Source: Stenotrophomonas sp. 169
GTDB lineage: Bacteria > Pseudomonadota > Gammaproteobacteria > Xanthomonadales > Xanthomonadaceae
Direction of reading: 5' to 3'
Assembly: GCF_014621775.1 (NCBI RefSeq)
Contig: NZ_CP061204.1
Location: forward strand, 4,033,501-4,097,500
DNA length: 64,000 bases
A program made the position numbers and the translations under genes. Position 1 is the first letter of the stretch. The number at the start of each line of letters is the position of its first letter. Shown here in pieces: positions 27,537 to 36,198 of this stretch. The notes under the pieces are model-generated. The model was not told the DNA's origin. It made no database searches and saw only the letters and a program-made list of their open reading frames with translations.

Positions 27537-28724
27537 TCAAGGTGCAGCCTGCGATCCGGCGGCACGGCTGTAATCCCAGCGACCGCTGCCAACGGACAAC
27601 AGCTGATCCCGGGAATAACGGTAGGAACGCCCCTGAAGCAGGTCGTCCCATAATCTGGGTGACAGGCTGATGCGACGCTTGCCCCAGCGCTGGTGAAATC
27701 TCCGCGCCGCGCCGCCCATCGCGTTCAGGCCGGCGTCGTCGAGAAACACGTCATTGACGATGCTGACGCGCTGCCCGCGCGGTTCGGCGCGGCTACTGAT
27801 CCCCAGCACCCGCAGTTGCTGTTGCGCCAACGCGACCAGTTGCTGGTCACTGATTGCAGATACCCGTGCCAGTTTGACGTAGGGCGCCTGCGCTGCCAGC
27901 AACGAATTGACCTGCGCGGTACGCGCAGCGGTCAATGGCCCGCTCAGTACAACCTCCGGCCGGACCGGATCGTCCAGGCGGACCACCACCAGATCCATGC
28001 CAGCGCTGATCAGCGCATCCTCCAGGCGTATTGCCTCTACGCGTCGCAGCAGGTGTACATCGTTGCGTCGCTGCGCCCGGCGGCTCGCACGTTCACCCCA
28101 GGTACGTGCCGAGGCAGTTTCGCTGAAGGCGTAAAGGTGACCGTCATTTCCGGCCGCGACCACATAATCAGCCGGCGCGTTGGACAGAACACTGGCCAGC
28201 CCACGCACACGTATCTCAGGCTGGTGCAGCCAATGGAACCATGCCGCCAACATGCCGGCGACCAGCAGAACGCCGATACCGAACAGGACGACAGGCCCGA
28301 GCCGCCGCCTGGCTGACGACGCAGGCGGCATCGCAGCAGCCGCGCACTCAATCAGAAATGCCGGAGGCACGAAGGCGAGCACCGCTTCGGACCAAGCGGC
28401 ATGCTGCGCGCGTACGGCGAAATGGATGCCAGCCGCCTGCAGCGGTTGCTGCAGCGGCAACGTGCGCCATGTCCATGCAGCCGACGCATCAACCCGCTCG
28501 CCCAGCTGCAACGCCTCTTCGGTGGATGGCGCCATTACTACGAACGCGGCCGTCGGCAGGTCGGCGGGAATGAAATAGGCCCTTTCGTCCGCCCCCAGCA
28601 ACTGTGCGGCTCGACCGTTGGCGAGGTCCTCCTGGCGCCCTACGTGGAACAAGGTATCGCCGTCGGACACATTATATTCGACGCCGCTCAATGCGCCCGC
28701 AAGAATTCTCAGAACATACGACAT
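27537..28724 (-). CDS. sctD: SctD, T3SS inner-membrane ring protein (PrgH-like)
   Basis: A 395-residue bitopic membrane protein. The cytosolic N-terminal domain begins VLRILAGALSGVEYNVSDGD and continues TLFHVG, which parallels PrgH; a membrane segment spans about 142-166; the periplasmic part ends in a strongly PrgH-like block, RISLSPRLWDDLLQGRSYRY and GSGRWDYS. PrgH-type SctD differs clearly from the YscD and HrpW types, so this gene alone points to the SPI-1 family. The ATG at 28724 has no good ribosome site, and 112 nt of non-coding DNA separate it from iagB, so a separate promoter could start here. Confidence 0.92.
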   Translation of the reverse strand: MSYVLRILAGALSGVEYNVSDGDTLFHVGRQEDLANGRAAQLLGADERAYFIPADLPTAAFVVMAPSTEEALQLGERVDASAAWTWRTLPLQQPLQAAGIHFAVRAQHAAWSEAVLAFVPPAFLIECAAAAMPPASSARRRLGPVVLFGIGVLLVAGMLAAWFHWLHQPEIRVRGLASVLSNAPADYVVAAGNDGHLYAFSETASARTWGERASRRAQRRNDVHLLRRVEAIRLEDALISAGMDLVVVRLDDPVRPEVVLSGPLTAARTAQVNSLLAAQAPYVKLARVSAISDQQLVALAQQQLRVLGISSRAEPRGQRVSIVNDVFLDDAGLNAMGGAARRFHQRWGKRRISLSPRLWDDLLQGRSYRYSRDQLLSVGSGRWDYSRAAGSQAAP

Positions 28725-28836
28725 GGGATATACAACAGACCAATGATGTGCCGTGGTTGGCGCGGATCATTCTGTAGGCCAGTGTGCGGTCTCGATATCA
28801 GCAGAGTTGTAAAGCATTGATCCTCGGCGCATCGAT

Positions 28837-29424
28837 TCAGTAAGCGTAACGCTGTCGGACAGCGTGTACGTAAGCCCGTGTCTCGGCAAACGGCGGGACC
28901 CTGTTTCCATGGCGGCGCACGCTGCCTTCGCCCGCATTGTAGCCAGCCAATGCCAAGTCGATATCCTGGTTGAAATGATCCAGAAGCCAGGCAAGATAAC
29001 GCGCACCACCGCGCAGATTCTGTGCCGGATCAAACCGGTCACGCACGCCAAATCGACGGGCCGTACCGGGCATGAGCTGCATCAACCCGACCGCGCCGGC
29101 ACGCGAGACCGCGCTGGGATTGAAAGCCGATTCCTGGCTGACCACCGCCTGCAACAGCGCGACCTCGATACCCACCTCTTCCGCGACCTGCTGCATCAGC
29201 GGACGCCAGCGTGCGGCGGCTGACGCCGGTACGTGAGGCAGGTCCGCTGCGCCGCGCAGGGCGGAGGGATCGAAGAAGCGCAGACCCCGTGCGGGCTGCT
29301 CGGCCACCACCAGCCGACCATCGGCCGATAGCCCTGCATAGATGGACGCGGCCTGCAGTGATGAGGCACTGGCACCGAGCACAATGCTTGATGCCAGCGC
29401 CGCCTGGATCACGCTGCGGTGCAT
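28837..29424 (-). CDS. IagB-like lytic transglycosylase
   Basis: A 195-residue periplasmic enzyme with a signal peptide (ASSIVLGASASSLQAA). The SLT domain (about 75-180) has the catalytic glutamate E98 in VVSQESAFNPSAVSRAGAVG and the motifs LMQLMPGTARRFGV and ALAGYNAGEG. IagB/IpgF proteins open the peptidoglycan for the secretion apparatus. This one has an additional segment of about 50 residues between signal peptide and catalytic domain that Salmonella IagB lacks as far as I recall. The start overlaps the iacP stop region by 16 nt. Confidence 0.9.
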   Translation of the reverse strand: MHRSVIQAALASSIVLGASASSLQAASIYAGLSADGRLVVAEQPARGLRFFDPSALRGAADLPHVPASAAARWRPLMQQVAEEVGIEVALLQAVVSQESAFNPSAVSRAGAVGLMQLMPGTARRFGVRDRFDPAQNLRGGARYLAWLLDHFNQDIDLALAGYNAGEGSVRRHGNRVPPFAETRAYVHAVRQRYAY

Positions 29425-29666
29425 TGCAGCCGGCGCACGGCGGACTCCAGTTCGGCCACTGTCCGGGCCCCCGCCAACGCCTCGGCGGTGATCACCACGC
29501 CGGTGCGCTCTTCGATCGCTACAAGGAGATCCGCGATTTCCAGCGAATCCAGGCCAAGGTCTTCGACCAGCCGGTCGCCGGGACGGATGTCTGCCACGGC
29601 GACTGACCCGGTGACGACGGCGATCAACGGCCGCAGTCCCGTGATCGGTGTGTCAGGTCCCCGCAT
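29409..29666 (-). CDS. IacP-like acyl carrier protein of the T3SS
   Basis: An 85-residue acyl carrier protein. The phosphopantetheine-attachment motif is EDLGLDSLEIADLLVAIEE with Ser41. In Salmonella the equivalent IacP sits behind sipA and promotes secretion and translocator function; here it also follows the sipA-position gene, overlapping it by 14 nt. The ATG at 29666 was chosen because the upstream in-frame extension is Arg-rich and lies inside the preceding gene. Confidence 0.85.
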   Translation of the reverse strand: MRGPDTPITGLRPLIAVVTGSVAVADIRPGDRLVEDLGLDSLEIADLLVAIEERTGVVITAEALAGARTVAELESAVRRLQCTAA

Positions 29667-31410
29667 CTCGCTTCTCGTTACGCAGATCGGAGGCATGCTG
29701 GCCGAGCGGGATCGGCGTCGCCAGACGCGTGAGCGGCGAAGTGCGTTCACGCTGACCGGTGCTGCCGACGGGTCTGGTGCTTCTATTTTTTTCCTCATCG
29801 GTTGCATTCTGAACTTCCGAGATCACTTGCGGCGACGGCGGCTGGACAGTGACCACCTGCTGCGCAGCCATATACCGTGGATTCCGCTTCAAGTCTTCCA
29901 TCAAGTTCCCGTGCAGGGGATGTACAGAAGTACCATGTAGCCCGGAGCTGTGCGGCGGCGGCGGCGGCGGTGGCGGCGGTGGGTTGTCTTCGCGGAGCTG
30001 CGCGTCATCCTCGATGTCCACAGCCTGGTCAACCGGCGCATCGCTGCTGGCTACGATGTTTTCGTCCACCTCGACATTCTGCTCCAGCGGTTGCGGCTCC
30101 AGCGCATCAACCTCAGGGCATGCCGGGGTCGGTGGAGACACCAGTTCTACCGCCTTGTTGGGCCGCGGGTCTTTGATCCCTTGGAAGTACCAGCCGTCCT
30201 GATTAACGATATTTCTCGCGCTGTTGTCGTTATGAATAGTCGGCATCGGTATCGCAGTCAGCACATCCCTCAGGTGCTTGACAAAGTCTTTGACCGGCTC
30301 GGCGGCCTTTTCTGCCGGCGGCCGCTTCGGGTTGTCAGCGGCCTGCGCCAGCTGCGGCAACAACGCGGTGTCCTGCAACAGTCCGCTTGCATCCGCGCCT
30401 TCAAGCCGTTTGGTCAATGCCGAGAATCCTTGCGCATTGATCAGATCCGCCAGGCTCCGGCGCAGCACCTCGGGAGGCAAACCGGGATTCTTTTTCGCCA
30501 CCGCCGCCTGAAGCGCGGGAGTCTCATCAGCCAACAGGCGATTCTGGAGGGTAGCACGCCCTATCGTATCGACCGTCTTCTGAATGGTGGATTTAAGCTC
30601 ACTGAGCTGACTGAACGCATCGCAGGCGAAGGCTCGACTGACACCGGAGTAATCACCTTTCGCCGCGTCCAGGTAGTTGTCCAGCTTCTTTTCCAGACCT
30701 CTGCAAGCCAGTCGATCAGCTTTCACTTCCGGCATGGCGAGCAGACGGCAGGCGTCGATGACAGCGGTCCCTCCCAGGCTGGACGCCTGCCGTACCAGCA
30801 GCTCATTGATGCGGCTACATGGCACGCCCAGATCTTTGAGGATATCTCGCGCACACTGCTCGCGCGTCACAAGCGAGGGTGGCGTCTGGGCCTCGCTGGG
30901 CAGCGTATCTGACGTCAGCGCGGCCGTCTTATCCAACGGCTCATTCATTGCGGGCTGTTCGGTGTCCCAGCGCTGCAGCACCGGAGCGAGTACTTTCTCG
31001 ATGTCCTCCCCGTGCTGCAGCTGGTACAGGCCTGACTGCGCCCCTCGATCAAGCGGATGCGCGCGCTTCAGCTGTTCCAGATAATCGGCGCGACCCACGC
31101 CACTGTTGTCTGTGCCCGGGTGCTCACCCATGCCATGGCTGAAACCATCAGGCGCGTTCACATCAAGATCAAACCCGCTGTCCACGCTCTCGGTCGACCC
31201 GCCACCCTGGAAGGTGCCAGACATGTTTCCCTGGGGCGACCTCGGCACGCTTTTATCAGGGGCACGCAGATCGCTCATGGACGCACTGCGTTGCAAAGGC
31301 GACGCGTTCCCCACAGTGACCTTGCGGAAACTGCCCTTGCCCTGCTGCTCCGGCCAAGCCTGGTGAAATTTCGCATTGAACGCAAGTTGATTTGCTGTAG
31401 TAACAGTCAT
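29653..31410 (-). CDS. Candidate type III effector with polyproline and WH2-like motif
   Basis: A 585-residue soluble protein that I do not recognise. It sits in the sipA position between sipD and iacP, has no signal peptide or membrane segment, and has a Ser/Thr/Asn/Gln-rich N-terminus (MTVTTANQLAFNAKFHQ) typical of type III substrates. Residues 1-125 are low-complexity; about 165-370 are predicted mostly helical; P477-P486 are ten consecutive prolines; and NLMEDLKRNPRYM (502-514) resembles an actin-binding WH2 helix plus linker. The tail is basic and Ser/Pro-rich. GC content looks lower than in the neighbours. AGGAG stands 7 nt before the ATG. SipA/IpaA proteins also target actin, but I see no clear match to them. 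Effector status is inferred. Confidence 0.65.
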   Translation of the reverse strand: MTVTTANQLAFNAKFHQAWPEQQGKGSFRKVTVGNASPLQRSASMSDLRAPDKSVPRSPQGNMSGTFQGGGSTESVDSGFDLDVNAPDGFSHGMGEHPGTDNSGVGRADYLEQLKRAHPLDRGAQSGLYQLQHGEDIEKVLAPVLQRWDTEQPAMNEPLDKTAALTSDTLPSEAQTPPSLVTREQCARDILKDLGVPCSRINELLVRQASSLGGTAVIDACRLLAMPEVKADRLACRGLEKKLDNYLDAAKGDYSGVSRAFACDAFSQLSELKSTIQKTVDTIGRATLQNRLLADETPALQAAVAKKNPGLPPEVLRRSLADLINAQGFSALTKRLEGADASGLLQDTALLPQLAQAADNPKRPPAEKAAEPVKDFVKHLRDVLTAIPMPTIHNDNSARNIVNQDGWYFQGIKDPRPNKAVELVSPPTPACPEVDALEPQPLEQNVEVDENIVASSDAPVDQAVDIEDDAQLREDNPPPPPPPPPPHSSGLHGTSVHPLHGNLMEDLKRNPRYMAAQQVVTVQPPSPQVISEVQNATDEEKNRSTRPVGSTGQRERTSPLTRLATPIPLGQHASDLRNEKRDAGT

Positions 31411-31423
31411 TTCTATTCTCCTG

Positions 31424-32431
31424 TCAGCCGGCCATTGCCCGAATGAACGCTTGATCCGCATCGGTGACCGCAGTAATGGTGCTGCTGAGGATCTTCACCA
31501 ACGAATCCCACATCTGCAGCTGCCGCTGGTACTTTTCCGGAAGCGCGCGGTTGATGAAATTGAAACGTTCCATCATCACTTCTTTCTGCGCCATCATTTC
31601 ATTCAGCGCACTCGCGCTGATGGGACCTACTTTCCGGGGAAACACGTGTGTGAGTGAATCGATAAGCTTCGTATCGATACTGATCTGCCAGCCACCGCCA
31701 GGCTTGACCTCAACGACGGTCAGGCCCTCGATACCCAGCTCAGCGAGGAACTGCTTCGCTGCCGCCTCCGTGCCGAATACTTCGCCGAACCCCTTGTTTT
31801 TCCAGTCGGCCTTCAGCTTGTCCAACCTCGCGCGTAAAGCTGTGAAGTTGACGTTGACGTTACCGTCCTTGTCCGGTGTTCCAAGATTGGCCTTGAGATC
31901 GGCCAGGATATCGGTCAGCTCTTTGTAGAACCCGACGTAGCCCGCAAGGAGATCGCTATACTTCCTGATCCAGTCATTATCAAGCCGGCCTATCAGGTCG
32001 GCGATTTCCTTGAAGAAATCACTGTGTGAGCCCCCTGCTCGCTGCTCGGCAACTTCGATTTCATCGACCGACAGCAGCCCGGCCAGGATTTCCCGAGCCT
32101 GCTGCATGACGTTCTGTGCATGCGCATCGCCGGAATCTGCGTCAGCTATTGAGAGCCACGGCGAATGGCGCAGGGCGTCGAAGGTCGCTTCGCGTTCCTT
32201 GTCCAAGGACAGTACTGCCTGATGGATCGACAGCTGAAGCATCGACGCCACGTCGTCAGAAGGCAGGCTGCTGTGGGTGAGCGTACCGAAACAGGTCTGC
32301 AGGGGGCACGGGCGAATCTGCTTGGAAGAGGGAATGCACGTGCTGGTAGCGTCCATGGACGCGTCGCGTCCCTGGCGGAACGTAATCGGCATCGCAACAG
32401 CGGCACGGGGAGGACTTGATTCGATTTTCAT
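31424..32431 (-). CDS. sctA: SipD/IpaD-like needle-tip protein
   Basis: A 335-residue tip protein of the SipD/IpaD/BipD family, which caps the needle and controls release of the pore proteins. The family's central coiled-coil segment is visible as FFKEIADLIGRLDNDWIRKY followed by SDLLAGYVGFYKELTDILADL, and the C-terminal coil as ALNEMMAQKEVMMERFNFIN with RALPEKYQRQLQMWDSLVKI. It starts 67 nt after sipC and ends 13 nt before the effector candidate. GC content in this gene also seems lower than in the core apparatus genes. Confidence 0.88.
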   Translation of the reverse strand: MKIESSPPRAAVAMPITFRQGRDASMDATSTCIPSSKQIRPCPLQTCFGTLTHSSLPSDDVASMLQLSIHQAVLSLDKEREATFDALRHSPWLSIADADSGDAHAQNVMQQAREILAGLLSVDEIEVAEQRAGGSHSDFFKEIADLIGRLDNDWIRKYSDLLAGYVGFYKELTDILADLKANLGTPDKDGNVNVNFTALRARLDKLKADWKNKGFGEVFGTEAAAKQFLAELGIEGLTVVEVKPGGGWQISIDTKLIDSLTHVFPRKVGPISASALNEMMAQKEVMMERFNFINRALPEKYQRQLQMWDSLVKILSSTITAVTDADQAFIRAMAG

Positions 32432-32498
32432 GGGAAGCTCAATAAGGTGAAAGGTGTAGCGCGGCAGCGCGGCTTGGCCCGGATGAAGACACGCGTGA

Positions 32499-33749
32499 TC
32501 ACCGACCCATGTTGCTGATGACGTGCTTCACTCCGTCTTGGTTTTCCTGCTCCAGGTTGACCAAGGTGTTGAACATCGCCTGCTGGCTTTCACTGCTCTT
32601 GTTGGCGTCCTGGTTGATCTTGCTGCCGAGCTCGACCTCAATGTCCTTGTTGATGCGGTCACGTTCGGAATCCACCGTATGTGCGGTGGCCTGCAGATCA
32701 AACGGCGATCCGGCGACGGCGCCCACGCTCATGCTGGTCTGGGTGACCGCCTGGCCGGCGTTGGCCACCACGCCGATCTGGGTGTTGTTGACGGCAAATT
32801 CGGTCTCGTGCACTGCGGCGGTTTCCTGCAAAGTCTGCGGACGCTGCCGCAACGCCTCCACGTGGGGCGGGCGCGCGCTGGGACCGGCCGGTGCGTTGTT
32901 CATGCCCACAGCCGTCTGGCTGTTGGCGCGGTTGGCGCTGGCCGTGGCAGCATCAGCCGTCGCCTTGTTGGTGCGCAGGTTCTGCACGCCCTTGTAGGCG
33001 GCAGCCCCACCCAGGGCGACGCCGCCGCCGGCCATCAACCCGCCAACCACAGCGGCAACTATCTTGGTGGACTGCGTTGCTTTCGCCGATGCCACCATGC
33101 TGCCGGTCATCGCGCTCACCGACTGCTCGGCCAACTTCACCATGGCCACCGCCTGCTCGCGCTGACTGGCCCCCATCTGCATCAACAACGCCACCAGCAG
33201 CAGGATGTAATCGGTGCGGGTGCTGCTGCCCAGACCCGACGTCAGCTTCTCATCCGGCAGTTGATCCAGTTCGTCCAGCAGCGCACTTGCCTCCGGCAAA
33301 TCGCGGCGCAGCACACTCAGGTCCTCACGGGTAGGCAGAGCCAGCTGGCCATCGGACGTCGCCAATCCGATCAACCGCCGGGACTGATCGACCACCTGCA
33401 CGGGGTGCATACCATCTGCGGCAGTGTCGGCCGCCGAGACTGCTGCAGTCCGGTGCAGCACGGCAAACGCCTCGGCGGTCGCACCCGGCACCATCGCCGG
33501 ATGCTGGCCAGCGATCAGCGGCAGCAACGCGCCCAGCCCAGCGAAACCGGCCACGGACGCGACCGGCTCGGCAAGCTCCGGCGCGGAACGGCGCGGAGGA
33601 TCCTGCCGCGACCCTTCGATCTGCCGGGTCGCCATATCGGCGGCACGTTCGGCCTGCGCCTCGTCCTGCGCTGACGGTTTCGTAGCGGTATTCGGTGCGA
33701 GGGCGAAGCGCTGCAGCGCGGGCTGCAGGATGGAAGTTATCTGTGCCAT
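32499..33749 (-). CDS. sctB: SipC/IpaC-like translocator
   Basis: A 416-residue translocon protein in the sipC position. There is one clear Gly/Ala-rich hydrophobic segment at about 230-252 (VAAVVGGLMAGGGVALGGAA) preceded by an amphipathic helix region (ILLLVALLMQMGASQREQA). The C-terminal 80 residues are hydrophilic and rich in Gln, Asn and Glu, as in the effector-like tail of SipC, which in Salmonella nucleates actin. AAGGA lies 9 nt before the ATG. The call rests on position, the hydrophobic pattern and size. Confidence 0.82.
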   Translation of the reverse strand: MAQITSILQPALQRFALAPNTATKPSAQDEAQAERAADMATRQIEGSRQDPPRRSAPELAEPVASVAGFAGLGALLPLIAGQHPAMVPGATAEAFAVLHRTAAVSAADTAADGMHPVQVVDQSRRLIGLATSDGQLALPTREDLSVLRRDLPEASALLDELDQLPDEKLTSGLGSSTRTDYILLLVALLMQMGASQREQAVAMVKLAEQSVSAMTGSMVASAKATQSTKIVAAVVGGLMAGGGVALGGAAAYKGVQNLRTNKATADAATASANRANSQTAVGMNNAPAGPSARPPHVEALRQRPQTLQETAAVHETEFAVNNTQIGVVANAGQAVTQTSMSVGAVAGSPFDLQATAHTVDSERDRINKDIEVELGSKINQDANKSSESQQAMFNTLVNLEQENQDGVKHVISNMGR

Positions 33750-33788
33750 TGAAAGTGTTCCTTGGGGAATTGAATGAAGTGGCCGCGC

Positions 33789-35444
33789 TCAGGCGCGGTG
33801 GCGCACATGGCCGATGACGTGGGCTGCTGTCTCTGCGCGGTCCCTCTGGACCTCGCTCATCTGCGCCACCAGTTCAAACGCCAGACGATGCGTACGGCTG
33901 CCTGCTTCCGCAATCATCCGCATCATGTCCTGCAGCACCTGATCGCCGAACAGGCTTTCCTGGATCAACTTCAACAGCTTCTTGACCTCGATCATGATGC
34001 CGGCCACGACCACCTGGCCGACGCTGTGCACGGTCTGGCCGACAGCACCCGCCAGCTGGGCCAGAAACTGCATGACTTTGGTCGCCTGTTCGATCATCCG
34101 CGCCGTTGACGCCACTGTGCTGGCGGCCGTCCTGCCTGCGGCCGCCACATTGCCGGTAACCACCATCGCTGCAATGATCGCCACCATGACCACTACCGTG
34201 GCGGCGATGGATCCGATCTGCTTGGCCAGTGCCTCAGGAACGCCGAATGCGACCAGCGCTGCAGAGGTGCCCTTGCTCACCTGCTCGACTGCCATGCCGA
34301 CAGCGCTCACACCCGTGGTCATGCCAACAATGCTGTCAATGGTGAGCATCATGCCCATCACCCCGCCGGCGATCAGTGCGATATTGCCGTGCAACGCGCC
34401 CACGACGATGGCCCCGATGCTCGCGATGGCGCCGACCGCCGCGCCAATCCAACCGAATATCTTGCCGGCACACCCGGTTTTCTTCTCTGCATCGCGCGCG
34501 CGCTGCAGCTCTTCTTCGTGCTGGCGAATGCGTTCCTGTTCTTTCGCCTGCCGCGCCTTGATGGTCTGGATCGTGAACTCGCTCATGCTTTTCAGGGTGC
34601 TGTCGGCGTGCTTGCCCATCAGCTGACTGATGACTGCCATCAGCATCGTGAGCGTGTCGCTGGAGTTCAGTTTCCGCTCTGCATCACCCGTAACCGTTGG
34701 CTGGCCCTTATTGAAGCCGCGCAGCCTTTCTTCCTGCTCATCAAGGTACCCAAGTCGGACATCGAGCAACGCGACCGCTTCGTCCAGTGCGCTCGACGCG
34801 GCGTCAAAGCGACCCTGCGCCTCTTGCAGTACCTGGCGCGCTGAAGCGAGCTCGGCCTGCTTGTCTGCATGTGCCGGATCGGCAGGGTCCAGTGCATCCA
34901 GCTCGCCCTGCAACCGCTGGACGTGTTCACGCGCCGCTTCCAGCGCGCCTTCCTGGGCGCCTGCTTCGGTTGCCGCTGCGCCCGCGGCCTCCTGCGCCGC
35001 CGTGGCAGCATCCAGGGCAGCCTGCATCGCCGCTGACAGGTCGCCAGCGTGCTGTGCACGCGCCTGCAGCTGAGAGCGATACACCTGCAGCCTCTGCTCC
35101 ATCCGGCTGGATCGCTGGTCGGAGAGAAGCTCCTGCAGATTGCCCAGCAACAGAGTGAGCAGGCTCTCAGGGGACATACGCCTGCCCTCGTCCCCCGCCG
35201 CACGGTAAAGTCGGGCGAGGTCTGGTGCGCGCAGGGTAGCGGCGTCCTTTTGCGCCTGGGTCGCACCTTCGGCACGGGGCGCACTGGCTGCGAAGGTAGC
35301 GAACAGTTCGGCACTCACCCGATCAACCTGCGCGGGGGAAACTCCGGCGCCAAAGCCCTTCGCTGCCTGGATGGCGGACTCGTGGCCGCTACGGCGGAAC
35401 ACCAGGGGGAGTGGCGCTGGCGCGGGTGAAAGGGGCATGCTCAT
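33789..35444 (-). CDS. sctE: SipB/IpaB-like translocator
   Basis: A 551-residue pore-forming translocator. The N-terminal half has a long Ala/Gln/Glu coiled coil (about 130-240), and two hydrophobic regions follow, near 328-372 (IFGWIGAAVGAIASIGAIVV) and 411-434 (SIAATVVVMVAIIAAMVV), the two membrane hairpins of the SipB/IpaB/BipB family. The C-terminus is an amphipathic helical tail. The ATG at 35444 is used because AAGAGGA precedes it at 6 nt; an upstream ATG at 35504 lacks a ribosome site. The 190 bp between sicA and this gene show no gene and no clear promoter. Confidence 0.9.
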   Translation of the reverse strand: MSMPLSPAPAPLPLVFRRSGHESAIQAAKGFGAGVSPAQVDRVSAELFATFAASAPRAEGATQAQKDAATLRAPDLARLYRAAGDEGRRMSPESLLTLLLGNLQELLSDQRSSRMEQRLQVYRSQLQARAQHAGDLSAAMQAALDAATAAQEAAGAAATEAGAQEGALEAAREHVQRLQGELDALDPADPAHADKQAELASARQVLQEAQGRFDAASSALDEAVALLDVRLGYLDEQEERLRGFNKGQPTVTGDAERKLNSSDTLTMLMAVISQLMGKHADSTLKSMSEFTIQTIKARQAKEQERIRQHEEELQRARDAEKKTGCAGKIFGWIGAAVGAIASIGAIVVGALHGNIALIAGGVMGMMLTIDSIVGMTTGVSAVGMAVEQVSKGTSAALVAFGVPEALAKQIGSIAATVVVMVAIIAAMVVTGNVAAAGRTAASTVASTARMIEQATKVMQFLAQLAGAVGQTVHSVGQVVVAGIMIEVKKLLKLIQESLFGDQVLQDMMRMIAEAGSRTHRLAFELVAQMSEVQRDRAETAAHVIGHVRHRA

Positions 35445-35634
35445 GGGAAATCCTCTTGCTGTGGCGCTCGGCTGGCGCAGGACCGGCAAGCCGGCCCGCT
35501 GCATCGCGGGGCTGTCAGGGCGACGGTTGGTTCAGATGGCCCAGTATCCCGATGGCAGACCGACACGGCTTTCAGTTTCCATCCTTGAATGCCGGCTCTT
35601 CAGGCGGTGGCGTACGGATGACAAGGCGTGGAGT

Positions 35635-36168
35635 TCACCCCTCGCCACTGGAGCCGGTGGAATCTTCTGAACCAGGTGTACGGTCGCCCTTGACCGCCTG
35701 CAGATAAGCCTCGGCACGGGTGCCCAACTCGCTCCCCGCCGCCCGTCCGGCGACGGCCTCGAAGCACTCGCGGGCCTTGCGCAGCCGACCGAGCGCCAAG
35801 TGGCACTGGCCCACATGGAACATCGGGCGATCGTCGGCCAGATCCAGGGCCTGCGCGACCGCGTACATGCCGATGGCTTTCTCGTACTCGCGCTTGAGAT
35901 GCAACACGGCACCCATGCCCAGCGCGTAGTCGGCGTTGTAGAAGTCATACAGGCACAGGAACCGGAAGAACGCTTCCGCCTCGTCCAGCTGTCCGTTCTG
36001 GTAGAAGCGGTGGGCAATGGCATACACACCTTCGAGGGTGTCACGGGTTACCCCCTTCAGGTCCGCAACGGTTGCTCCCTCGCGCAGGCCCTCCATGATC
36101 ATCCGGGTCATCTCGCTTTCGTCGGCAGCCGCTGTCGGGGCGCGGGTGGGATCGTGGTCAATGGTCAT
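35635..36168 (-). CDS. sicA: SicA/SycD-type chaperone of the translocators
   Basis: A 177-residue cytosolic class II chaperone with three tetratricopeptide repeats (about 50-150; AHRFYQNGQLDEAEAFFRFL, DYALGMGAVLHLKREYEKAI, MFHVGQCHLALGRLRKAREC). In Salmonella SicA keeps SipB and SipC apart and, when free, co-activates InvF. The same gene order here (sctU-sicA-sipB-sipC) and an InvF homologue in the cluster suggest the same loop. GGAG precedes the ATG. The acidic Ser/Gly tail is longer than in SicA. Confidence 0.9.
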   Translation of the reverse strand: MTIDHDPTRAPTAAADESEMTRMIMEGLREGATVADLKGVTRDTLEGVYAIAHRFYQNGQLDEAEAFFRFLCLYDFYNADYALGMGAVLHLKREYEKAIGMYAVAQALDLADDRPMFHVGQCHLALGRLRKARECFEAVAGRAAGSELGTRAEAYLQAVKGDRTPGSEDSTGSSGEG

Positions 36169-36198
36169 GTAGTGCTCCAGTTGGTGGGCGGTGGATAC

